Source of the DNA: Tretioscincus oriximinensis
Lineage: Eukaryota; Chordata; Lepidosauria; Squamata; Gymnophthalmidae
Assembly (NCBI GenBank): GCA_022410635.1
Contig: JAJVDF010000302.1
Coordinates: forward strand, 300,144-364,143
Reading direction: 5' to 3'
Length of the DNA stretch: 64,000 nt
The translations under genes and the position numbers were made by a program. Positions 54,616-64,000 of this stretch are shown piece after piece. Numbering within the stretch: the first letter of the stretch is position 1; each line of letters begins with the position of its first letter. The notes under the pieces are model-generated. The model had not been told where the DNA came from. It worked only from the letters and a program-made list of their open reading frames with translations, and did not search any database.

Positions 54616-55424
54616 AAAACAAAGTGTTTTTTAAAGATGGTAGTTGCTGAGTAGGATGCACTACTGGAAACACTGCACTGCTAGAAAGATATTATTAGCC
54701 TCTTTGAAGTTGACTTGTCTGTTTGCCGCATGATATGGGAAACGTTGGCTGCCTTCTGGAGTGGTATTCTACTTTGCAAAAGTAATTTTCTTCCCATGAG
54801 TTCTAGACTATATCAGTATGTGTTGTGCATTTGCAGTTCTTGTCCCAGTGTCCTTCTGACACTTTCTGCTTGAACTCAGAGGAAGTTGGAATTCTGCCTG
54901 AAACATTACATTGCACAAATTATTCATTGGCGTCTTTATTCTGCTCTGCAAAGGTCTCAGGATAGCTCAACAGCAATAGAAACAAAATACAAAATGAATA
55001 TACTAAAAATAAATCTGAATCGCAATTGTTACTAATTGCTAGTGGAGTAAGCCCTGCTACCACTGTGTGTAATGTAGCTGGGCGCTAGCATTAAGTATTT
55101 TCTCCACCCATTGACCTTATCTGGGTGTTGTGGCATAGGGCTGTGGTAGATTGTGGCCAGGCAACACAGCAGGGCTCTGACATTTAGGAGCAGTTGGCAG
55201 CAGCCTGGGGCCACCCCAACTATTCCAGCATAACCACCGCCATTTTGGAGACAGCTATCTTGGAGGTCAATCATGCCAGCATGGGATGCAAAAAGACAGA
55301 ACACTGGTACAAATTTTATAATAATAGGCTAAGCATAGAAGGGTCATTAGATGTGTGTATTTTACACTATGAAGTCCTATATATCTACAGGATCTGGCCA
55401 TAGTAATCCATGCTCACTATCCAT

Positions 55425-55970
55425 GGACTACTGTAATGCACTCTATAGGGGGCTGGCCTTGAAAACAGTTTGGAAGCTTCAGCTGGTGCAAAACGCAGCC
55501 GCTGGACTGGTGGCCGTAATAAAAGCTGCACCGGCTACCATTTGCTATCGAGCCCAATTCAAGGTATTCTAACCTGTAAAGCCTTGCATGACTTGGGCCC
55601 CAAATATCTATAGGAACACTTTTTCCCCATATCAATCTGCCCATGTCTTAAGATCTGCAGAGGAGGCCCTCTTGATTGTACCACCTCCGTCAGTGCCACA
55701 GATTGTGGGAACTCGGAACAGGGCCTTTTCTGTGGCAGCCCCCAGAATATGGAACAGGCTCCCCCTTGACATGAGTCAATTACCATCTGTGCATAGACAG
55801 AAAACGCTTGAAGACGCACCTCTTATCCTGGCCTTGGCTGAAAAAATGCTCTCCCTTCCCTACTTTTTAGATGTGGCTGTTTTAACACGTTAATTTTGGT
55901 TTTTATTGTTAACCACCCTGAGACCTTCAGGTATAGGGTGAATAGAAATGTAAATAAATAAATTAAATAC
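55425..55970 (+). mobile_element. L2-like LINE 3' part, best preserved
   Basis: LVQNAAAGLVAVIKAAP, then LGPKYL-type (shifted), SPYQSAHVLRSAEEALLIVP, NRAFSVAAPRIWNRLPLDMS. The 3' UTR is ttaaccaccctgagaccttc..tatagggtgaatagaaatgt plus (AAAT)n. Confidence 0.88.
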
Positions 55971-57261
55971 AGTACAGGAGAAGCCAGTTTTAATATTTTT
56001 ATAATATACATTACTCTGATAACTTGGCAGATGAGGAGTAATGACAATTTTTTACATTCCAGGATTCTTAAAAGTGTGGCTTCGGGTTTTTTAAACTAGG
56101 GAATGTTGCTATTTTGGTTTTGAATTGGTTATGTCTGGATAGGTCAATTTTACCTCCCAACACCACCATACAAAATTTTTCACGTCCAAATAACGTTTCC
56201 CCGAACTGACTGTTTTCGTCCTTTTAAGTCCAGAATTAAATTTTGCTGTCACGTAATTGCAAAGCATCAGGAGCTCAAGCTGCAAATAACTTGAGCGGGA
56301 TTAACTAGGTCTTTAGAACAGAGAAAAAGATGAGTTTCCATCTCTGCATTTTTTTCCTCACTTGCTCTGGGAGACCATATGGAAGTCAGGCCTTTGTCAT
56401 CATGGATGGAAAAGTGTCTGGTTTCCTTGGCATCAGATGTTTAGACTCCATCCCTAGGCAGAGACAGAAGCTACAGATCCTTCTGTGTAGAAAGCAGCCT
56501 GTTGCTTTGTCTGGGGGGAATTAAATGCTGGTTTTTTTGTCCATGTCTTTAGTACAGTTTGTAAAAGTATATAGACTTGACATAAGCAGTTTTTTCCTTC
56601 TTGAAAATCCCAATTTACCTTCCTCTATCACTGAAATGTCAGAATATGTGAGTCAATTTCAATACGATATTTAAAAATGGTTATTTGATAACATTTGAAC
56701 AGTATGTTTTGGTACATTTTAATGCTTACATCCTTTTGGTTGCTGTTTCCCCATCCTCTCCTGATGGCCCTTACTTCTAGTAGTAGCCAACTGTTGCTGA
56801 AAGTGAAACAAATAACAAAGAGGTATTGTCCTTTTCCATTCTTTTCTTTCTTTCCTGCTTTCTCCTTCTGTTTTGTCTCACGCTTCATCCCCTTCCCCTG
56901 GGCACTTTTTTTTTAAATGTGTAGACATCCAAAAGTATGCATTGCTCTTACTAAGTGGTGCCTGCTGGGGCTATTTGTTTTCTGAACTAAACTTTTGTTT
57001 AGATGGGGCCGATGCTCTATTTTTGCCTTATTCAAACTTAGTATTTGTTGTACGGATTTCACCTTGGCTTTTGCATGTGTAGTTATTTTGAAAACTGTGT
57101 TCCAAATCTAATTAGCATTTATAAGGATCAGAGGATGATGCTATACGTCCAGCCTTTTGAAACAGAAATATTCTTATTTTTGTTCCTTATGGTAAAGTAT
57201 TGATACCGTGTAGTAGTATTCATAGGTTCAAGTGGAGAATAACTAAATTGTTGTTTTCAGA

Positions 57262-57348
57262 AAAATAAGACATTCCCTGAAAATAAGCCCCAATGCATCT
57301 TTTGGAACAAAAATTAACAGAAGACTGTCTTATTTTCAGGGAAATATG
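57262..57348. mobile_element. Small palindromic MITE
   Basis: aataagacattccctgaaaataag and gtcttattttcagggaaata form an inverted repeat of about 25-bp arms. Family not named. Confidence 0.5.
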
Positions 57349-58299
57349 GTAATTAGGTTTCTTTGAACAAACATTAATGTTTTTCCACAGGCCTTTGTGC
57401 TTCAAAGGGTGATAACAGAATTTAGAAAAATAAAAATACAACCTGAAATTGATTGTTGATGGCTAGCTTTGAAGGAACTGCCAAGTGTTTGAATTTCATT
57501 TGGCTGTTTCTGATCTTCAAAAACAATGGTTGGCAATGGCATATGTGAGAATATGTGGGTTTGCTGCCTTTCTGTGGTCACAAAATAGGGAGACAGGGCA
57601 TCAACCCCCCATGAATACAGTATCCAAAAGTACGATGTTTGTATTACAATTATATTACTGAAATGTATTAAATCTTTACAAGTTGCTGGAAATCTGTTAA
57701 ATCGCTTTTGTGGTTTGAATTTAATCCTTTTCCTGTTGGGCCACCTTCCATTCCAGGAAGAAATTTTAAGGGCCCTGTTGTCCACAAGACATTTGGGGAT
57801 AGATCAGGTCCCAGTGGAAGGACATCGTGGTCAGTAGGCACTTTAAATCATATTCTGGAACAGAATCAGGCATAATGCAGAAAGAGCTTTGGTTATGGGA
57901 AAGGATACCCTTGCCAAACCAGCTCAACCTTTTCCCCGTGTTGTTTAACATTAGCATATGTGGGATGCAGTTATGTATCTGTGTCCTTTTCATTTCATCT
58001 GCAGGACTGTGCAGAATATAGTCTTGCTAGTGGAATTAACCCGTTGCATTACGCTAATGCAACAGGCTCTAGTTCTTCCTCCTTGCTCCCATCCATATCT
58101 CTACCCGCTCCCTCCCTTTCTTGCCCCCTCTGATTCCACTTTCACTTGCTTCTTCTTTCTCCCTTCTTTCTTTCCTCCTTCTGCCATCCCCCCATATCTT
58201 CTTCTGTGGAGGTTGCCAAAATTCCAAGCCCTGTCATTGGTTGTTATACCTTCAGAATGTTGGACTCTTTGCTACGTATTTTATTATATGTACAGATGA

Positions 58300-58530
58300 G
58301 ATCCCGTTTGGTGTTTTGGTTAGAGTGTCAGTCACTTGGTTCGAGTCTGCACGCCTCCCTGGGTGACTTTGGGCTAGTCACAGTTGTAGTTCTATGGAGT
58401 TCTCTCAGTCCCACCTTCTTCACAAGGTGCCAGTTGTGAAGAAAAGATCATAAGGTTATGTAAGCTGCTTTGATTCCCTTCAGGTTGAGAAAGGTAGATA
58501 TGAAAACCGAACTATTTCTTAGTCCAGGCC
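58300..58530 (+). mobile_element. SINE with BovB-like tail
   Basis: Head gtttggtgttttggttagag, B box GGTTCGAGTCT, body gggctagtcacagttgtagt, tail gattcccttcaggttgagaa. Confidence 0.75.
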
Positions 58531-58728
58531 CATTGAAAAGTGCACTGCACAGGCATGTTTTTACTGGTCCAAGTGGATTGATTCTGGGTTGTGTCCGTAA
58601 CACATTTCTGCATGTCATGCCTGAGTGTGTGTGTGTGTCAGTGGGAATGGAGAACAAGAGATGCTTCTTATGCAAGTTCTAAAATGCTTCCAGCTTCTTA
58701 AAACAACACACAATACTCTTCTTTGTAG

Positions 58729-59246
58729 CGGATACAGAATGAAATCAAACACTTGGTGAAGCTACAAAACCAGAATGTGTGTGTGTGCCACAACAAGCAA
58801 ATCTCTGAGGTCAAGCTTACAAGAAGTTTCTCCCCCCTAGAGAATCAGATGGGGCTGCAATCAGAGACCTTTGAAGAAAATGAACTCTTTGCCAGCCAGC
58901 TGGTGTCCAGCGAAGCTGAGGGTCAGCAAGAGGCTTCAGCCACACCTTCGGAGGGTTTCCCAAACAGCACTTCCATCAGCAGCGGTTATGTCACCTGCTC
59001 CGGTGCAGAGCTGAACGCCAACAATTATCAAGGCATTCCAATGTGCATGGAAAATACGGATGAGATTATCAAAAGGAAGGACAGCGGATCGTCAGCAGAG
59101 GAGGACTTAGTTACAGCCAGTGTTCAAAATAAACCAGAGTTTACACCATCAGCATTAGAATATTGCCTGCCACTAAAGGATAGTATAGTTTTTCCTTCCG
59201 ACTCTGAGCATAAAACCAGCGAAAGTCCGTGTGGAAAAACAAACAA
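58729..59246 (+). CDS. MPHOSPH9: MPHOSPH9 large coding exon
   Basis: Acceptor CTTCTTTGTAG, donor ACAA|GTAAGT. 172 complete codons begin RIQNEIKHLVKLQNQ, finishing the coiled coil opened in the previous exon. A long Ser/Glu-rich, probably disordered stretch follows with GFPNSTSISSGYVTCSGAEL, comparable to the SVSSGYGT-like segment of human MPHOSPH9, many Ser/Thr sites and KRKDSGSSAEED. The frame stays open past the donor to an apparent TAA, so the splice site, not the open frame, defines the end. Confidence 0.93.
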
Positions 59247-59264
59247 GTAAGTAACCATCTTTAA

Positions 59265-59830
59265 TTTTGTTAATTTATTTAGAAAATGTGTATTCTGCCT
59301 TTCACTTGGGAAGGAGCCAGGATAGTCACAACAAAGAATTAAACATGTTTTAAAAACTGACTTCAAAGCATAACCCACTCAATCTCTCTCAGTCTATCCT
59401 TCCTTCCCTCCTTCCTTAGCAGGATTACATTCAGAAATTAGGTATCAAATCCTCAGGTGAACAGGAGTTTTTAATTCGATGTTGAAAACCAAAGAGGGTT
59501 AGCATGTGGAATGCCTCCATTGGGAGGCTAGTCCAAATTCAAGGAGTTACCACAAAGAAGCTCCTCTTACATGGCATAGCCCCTCACACCTCAGATTTAG
59601 AAGGGAGAATTACAAGAAAGCCCTCATCTTGAGATCTAAGTACATGGGCAGGGCTGTCTGAGAAAAAACAATTCTTCTAGCTAACATATTTAAAATTATC
59701 ATTTATAGAGTTTTTAATGTTTTGGTCTAGCCAACTCACTTGTAGGTTTTATATTGTTTATTATTGTGGCCTGCCTGGAGACCTTCTGGTGAAGGAAAAG
59801 ATGATACGTTTTTAAATAAATAAATGTTGC
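59265..59830. mobile_element. Degraded L2-like fragments
   Basis: 59265-59660 resembles the minus-strand L2-like region (tggaatgcctccattgggag, ggcatagcccctcacacctc). 59740-59830 is a tail with agaccttctggtgaaggaaa and AAAT repeats. Weak. Confidence 0.4.
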
Positions 59831-60846
59831 TCACTTCTAGCTGATGAATTGTCACAAATGCAAAAGTAGGTTTTGTGTAGGCGGTGTTTGTGAATATTCC
59901 CTGGAAAAACCTTCAAAGCTTACTTGCTTATTTTGTAGTTTAATGTGAGCAGGGTGGGGAGATGTTCCAGGTGTATAATAAAAAATTCTTATAAGCCAAG
60001 GCTTGTGGGAAATTACCTCACGTTTACTACAACCGTATGCTCTGTTGGAGTTGTTCTGTGTTGTATTATTGGCAGACCTTTCAGGTAGGGGCTCTCATTT
60101 CATTTCATTTCATTCTGCAATGTTAAGCTGGGGGGGGAGTACAAAAAAGAAGAATCTCTGATGCTAAAATATGAGTTTTTCTAGAACTTAAACTTTCTGT
60201 TAAGCAAACCTATTTAAAAGCCTGATGATAGAATTGAGATTCCAAAAGGGAGGAAGAGAAGGCATTGCTTTGTTGACATTAGCTCCTTTATTGTAGGATA
60301 TATATGTTGCTTTAGCCATTTACTGTACTTAATCTGTTAATGGGGTTTTTTTGTACACAATTCTTTCATTTCTGTCCCTTTATGTATTTATGCATTTGTT
60401 TATTAATTTGTCTCTTCATTTTTTGCACTATTGATATTCTGCAGAATTTGAATTTCCATTTTAATCAGAAGTTTACTTAGACTATTGCCATTTGAAACTT
60501 CCTTTTATAGGATTTGTTTTATGATAGTGGTTTATGAGATAATCAGTTACAGTTTCTTTAATATAGGCCATGATATATGAGCTGCTCTGGAATTTTAAGA
60601 GCTAACCGTGAGCAGCCTTTTCTCTGACCTGATCTGGTACTTGTTTTGCATGGGACCTTCTTTTAGGCCTTGAGAGCCATTGCTCTGCTAATACCTTTTG
60701 CCAAAAACCAGGGTGTGGAAAATCCACTTGATATCATCTACTTCCAGTCCAATGTAGAATGTAAGTTTTATTCATCTCTGGCATAAAAGAAACACACTGC
60801 TTGGAGCAAAAACATTCTCTCTCTCTTCTTTCCCAACCCCACATAG

Positions 60847-60970
60847 CAAATCTTTAACATCATGGGCTCAAAAGCTGAAACAAAACCAACTGAGAAAGAC
60901 CAATGGCAAAGATGAGGGTGTCCAATCACTGCAGTACAAAGAAGAGGCACAGGAATTAGCTTTGGAAACT
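60847..60970 (+). CDS. MPHOSPH9: MPHOSPH9 coding exon
   Basis: Acceptor CCCACATAG, donor ACT|GTAAGT. One base completes an Asn codon and 41 codons follow: KSLTSWAQKLKQNQLRKTNG, KDEGVQSLQYKEEAQELALE, T. The TSWAQKLKQNQ block is a recognisable MPHOSPH9 signature. Too short for a default open-frame search but phase-perfect with both neighbours. Confidence 0.93.
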
Positions 60971-61459
60971 GTAAGTGGATTACATTCCCACCACCATGAT
61001 AAAGATGCGAAGGATTGCTTTGCATTCTCTTCTGGGTTGTGAAAAAGTTCTGTATGGAAATTAACAGGAATTCTCCTGATCCCAAGACTGCACCTTTCCC
61101 ACATGCACTTTGAGCAATACAAAGATACTTTCCATATCTTTCATAGGTGGCATTTATTTTACTATTCATTTGTGGCACCCATATTATCCTTGTCTCTCAA
61201 GGACATAACGTTCTCTATTTGTCCTCCTAGCCATCACATAACAAACGTTGGGCAAAGAGGCAACCTGAACTCTAGTTTCCTTTTGTAGCTGATTAGGGGG
61301 TTCAGGTCCAGAGGCTTCTTAGTCCTTGTCTAACACTTGAGCTACTGTAACAGCCATCATCCTCCCCCACTCCACATTTCCTTTACTGGTTAGGTTATGC
61401 GTGGATGATTGTGGCTTACTGGAGTGTTGTGCCTCTAGCCCAGAGATACCCCAAAAGTA

Positions 61460-61700
61460 TACTGTTGGAGCTGGATTTCATAAGGGAGGTGCTCCAGCCC
61501 CTTGATCATTCTTGTTGCCCTTTTCTGCACTTTCTCTAGTTCTACAGTATCTTTTTTGAGATGTGGTGACCAGAAACGGACACAGGATTCCAAATGGGGC
61601 CTCACCACAGATTTATACAGTGGCAAAACAAAGCCTCAACTTTCCCAATACCAGAACAATTTGTGCATGTGCTACAACCACATCCATTATCTCCCTAACT
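61460..61700 (-). mobile_element. CR1 fragment
   Basis: Minus strand: PLYKSVVRPHLESCVRFWSP, ELEKVQKRATRMIKGLEHLP. Confidence 0.85.
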
Positions 61701-61792
61701 TGTATTGGTGTTATATTTTCCATAGTTTTGATGCTTCCTGAACAACAGGACAACCTTTCAACAGAAAAAGCACAAATGCCACAGTCACTAAT

Positions 61793-62017
61793 AGAGCCAG
61801 TTTGGTGTAGTGGATTTCCCAGTTCGATTCCCAATTTCTCCATGAAAGCTGGGTGACCTTGGGCCAGTCACAGTTCTTTAGAACTCTCTCAGCCCCACCT
61901 ACTTCACAGGATGTTGTGGAGAAAGCAACAAAAGCTATGTGTGCCAACCATAGGCTGCCCTGAGACCTTCAAGTATAGGGCAGGATATTAGTACAAACAA
62001 ACAAATAAATAGCTGGT
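61793..62017 (+). mobile_element. Sauria-type SINE, head shortened
   Basis: gagccagtttggtgtagtgg, B box AGTTCGATTCC, body, tail ccctgagaccttcaagtata and (AAAC/AAAT)n. Part of the tRNA-like head is deleted. Confidence 0.85.
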
Positions 62018-62074
62018 CTTTCAACTGAGATATCTGTGTCAAGATGTGGAGAGGGGTGAGCGCCCGCTACTAGC

Positions 62075-62480
62075 CCTCATAAGAACATAAGAAGAGCCAT
62101 ACTGGATCACAGCCCATTTAATCCAGCATTCTGTCTCACACAGAGGCCCACCAGATGCACCTGGGCAGCCTGAACAGAGGAAAGCAAAATATGCACTGGT
62201 CATAACTCCCTGCAAATGGTATTTCTCTTGCTCCATCCCGGTGCACACAAACCTGTCTAGTTAGCTACCACCACCTCTTCAGGAAGTAAATTCCACAGGC
62301 CAATGACCCTCTGGGTGAAAAAAATACTTTTCTTTGTCTGTTCTCACTATTCTGCCCATCAGTTTCAAGGAGGGCCCTCTGGTCCTAGTGTTGTGTGATA
62401 GAGAAAACATTTTTTCTCTATTCACCCTATCCATTCCATGCAGGATTTTGCACATTTCAATCAGATCACCTCTAACTTGG
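62075..62480 (-). mobile_element. CR1 3' part, second subfamily
   Basis: Tail cataagaagagccatactgg..cacagaggcccaccag and minus-strand coding RGDLIEMCKILHGMDRVNRE, MFSLSHNTRTRGPSLKLMGR. Confidence 0.88.
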
Positions 62481-62544
62481 AAGCTTTGAACCAAGGCTAT
62501 TTAATGAAGCGCAGGAAATGGCTTCAGAAATCAGCCATTTTCTA

Positions 62545-62910
62545 TGCTTTCCCTATTTATTTATTTACTTACTTACTTACTTACATTTATATTCTGCCCT
62601 GTACCCAGAGGTCTCAGAGTGGATGGCAATAAAATATCATAAAGGCAGTGAAAAATAATAGCGTCTTCAAGGAGAGGGCAGTTTGGGCTTAGTCGAAAGT
62701 GCAGATGAATCTTCACCAGGCGTCTGAATGTATACAGGGTAGGTGTCTGATGTGCTCAGTGGGGAGTGCATTCCACAACTCCTTTAATGAGTGAAGGAGG
62801 TAGGACTATCGGGAGAACCTCATCAGAAGATCTTAGGGTGCAGGTACATATAGGAGGAGACTGAATGGTCCCAGACAGATCATGAATTAGGTAGGCCAAA
62901 ATAATCAGTA
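62545..62910 (-). mobile_element. L2-like LINE 3' end
   Basis: Tail (TTAC)n/(TTTA)n plus tctgccctgtacccagaggtctca, then minus-strand CTCTLRSSDEVLPIVLPPSL, comparable to the TLRSPDEVLL copy at 9907. Confidence 0.75.
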
Positions 62911-63264
62911 TTGCCCCTTTGCTTGAAAGCGATGTGGATTGCATTAATGGGAAACACCATCAAGAGTCATTTTTTATGCTCTGTGTTAAGAGCTCTGCCA
63001 GGGTTTTCTGTGCCCCTGATACCATGATGTCCTCTTTCAGTTTAACATACTTACCTTGCAATCCTGTACATACTTGGAAGTGTGAACTGTTGAGCTCAGT
63101 TGGTTTTAACAAACTCCGGGCTGTTAATTGACCTTACTTCCAATTTAGGTTAAATGGTTAGATGTGCTTACAGAAATAATTTCAGGGGTCTTTGTGCATT
63201 CTATTTTCTATTGGGTAACTATTGATCTATAAATATTTTCCTTCTCCCTTCTATGGAATTACAG

Positions 63265-63355
63265 ACTAATCCAGCTGCTACTGTCCCACCATCTTATACT
63301 TTTTACCTCAATCAACCAAATGGAAGCCAGAATTCTTTAGTGTCTGATACTTCAG
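63265..63355 (+). CDS. MPHOSPH9: MPHOSPH9 coding exon, last in window
   Basis: Acceptor GGAATTACAG, donor TCAG|GTACAG. Thirty codons plus one base: TNPAATVPPSYTFYLNQPNG, SQNSLVSDTS. The Pro-X-X-Ser-X-Tyr/Phe-hydrophobic pattern resembles a human MPHOSPH9 segment. The exon brings the visible protein to about residue 360 of roughly 1180. The rest lies to the right of the window. Confidence 0.88.
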
Positions 63356-63696
63356 GTACAGTTAAGTCATTTTTTTGTTTCCTGTTAGTATTACAAAATA
63401 GCATTTTTGTATGTCCAGAGGTTTTATATATATTGTTGTAATGCAAGTAAAAACAAAGCCTGTACAACCCAGGGGAGCAACCTTGCAACTATGTTTTCAT
63501 AAGCCTTGCTGAATGCTACAGCCTCCTCTTCTAAGTGTTTCACGATAGAATTGTGGTGTGACGACTGAATAATTGATTATTGCTGAGCAGTAGAGTTCAG
63601 TTAATTGTGTCCTTTATATTGTGAATACCGCCTATTCAACCTTGACCCTAAAACATTGTAAAAAACTTAAATCTCATTAATTTCAACAGAACTGGA

Positions 63697-63985
63697 GTCC
63701 TAGGCGCAAATGGGTCAGTCGCTAAGAGCCGGTCTTTCAATTGAGAGATCCGGTTTCAAGGCCCTGTGTCGGACGTGGAAAGAGGTGAGGCCCTCTACTG
63801 GCCTTCAGTTCTAGCCCAGCAATTCAAATGAAAGTTGATTTGCAATCTACATTTCAATTAGATAAATGAGTACTGCCATTGATTTGATTGGAAAGATAGA
63901 ATAGATGTAAGCCTTCGTGCGAAAACTAACCTTGTAAGCTGCTCTGAGCCCCTTCGGGGTATAAAAATAAGATTCCTATTCTTAG
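63697..63985 (+). mobile_element. tRNA-derived SINE with BovB-like tail
   Basis: Head gcgcaaatgggtcagtcgct, B box GGTTTCAAGGCC, body, tail ctgagccccttcggggtata. Confidence 0.83.
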
Positions 63986-64000
63986 CAAACTTATTTGAAA

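Larger units (their letters stand above)
49170..63264 (+). other. MPHOSPH9: MPHOSPH9 introns 2-6 (between the coding exons)
   Basis: Apart from the repeats listed separately, nothing could be assigned in about 49620-50440, 50880-51720, 51880-52420, 54635-55420, 55975-57260, 57350-58300, 59830-60846, 60971-61460 and 62910-63264. Base composition is ordinary AT-rich intron. Confidence 0.6.

Noticed and set aside
58121..58366. Hydrophobic frame with CT-rich start
   Set aside because: Translation of a pyrimidine-rich stretch and a SINE head.

Overview
This is a vertebrate nuclear window, most likely from a squamate reptile. The inference rests on split genes with GT-AG introns and on a repeat load of CR1 and L2-like LINEs, L1 tails, tRNA-headed SINEs with A and B boxes, Penelope-like elements, hAT and mariner transposons and an LTR element. 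No prokaryotic gene organisation is present.

Three protein-coding genes can be supported, in an order and orientation that match, as I recall it, the human 12q24.31 block read in reverse. (1) CDK2AP1 on the + strand: exons at 16245-16351, 21567-21693 and 24017-24084, with a polyA signal at 25234. Its first coding exon is not visible. It lies left of the window or in the assembly gap at 13661-13990. (2) MTRFR (C12orf65) on the - strand: a noncoding first exon ending at 40912, coding exons 32739-33020 and 27346-27576, and a polyA signal at 27240. The CDS is complete at 170 codons. (3) MPHOSPH9 on the + strand: a noncoding first exon ending at 41486, then six coding exons (49066-63355) that give about the first 360 residues. 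The gene continues beyond the right edge. MTRFR and MPHOSPH9 are head to head across a CpG-rich promoter (about 40913-41486) with an NRF1-type site, five CCAAT boxes, a GC box and an ETS site.

Layout. 1-16 kb: repeats upstream of or inside the 5' part of CDK2AP1, including an internally deleted mariner, two related LTRs with 6-bp target duplications, hAT and mariner MITEs, and CR1 and SINE copies. 16-25 kb: CDK2AP1 exons, with a hAT insertion in a tandem duplication, a long ATT array and L1 remnants. 25-41 kb: MTRFR, whose introns hold large inverted repeats, a palindromic MITE family and a nearly complete short Penelope-like insertion. 41-64 kb: MPHOSPH9, whose intron 1 begins with about 750 bp of almost pure purine.

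Functional context comes from known biology. CDK2AP1 is a small CDK2-binding protein and NuRD subunit, MTRFR is a mitochondrial ribosome-rescue factor, and MPHOSPH9 is a centriole-capping and ciliogenesis protein. They form no pathway together; only MTRFR and MPHOSPH9 appear to share control, through the bidirectional promoter. The most unusual material is in the mobile elements: a 101-bp-arm inverted Penelope terminal repeat with hammerhead-like cores, a palindromic MITE family, and nested insertions where the empty site is still present nearby.
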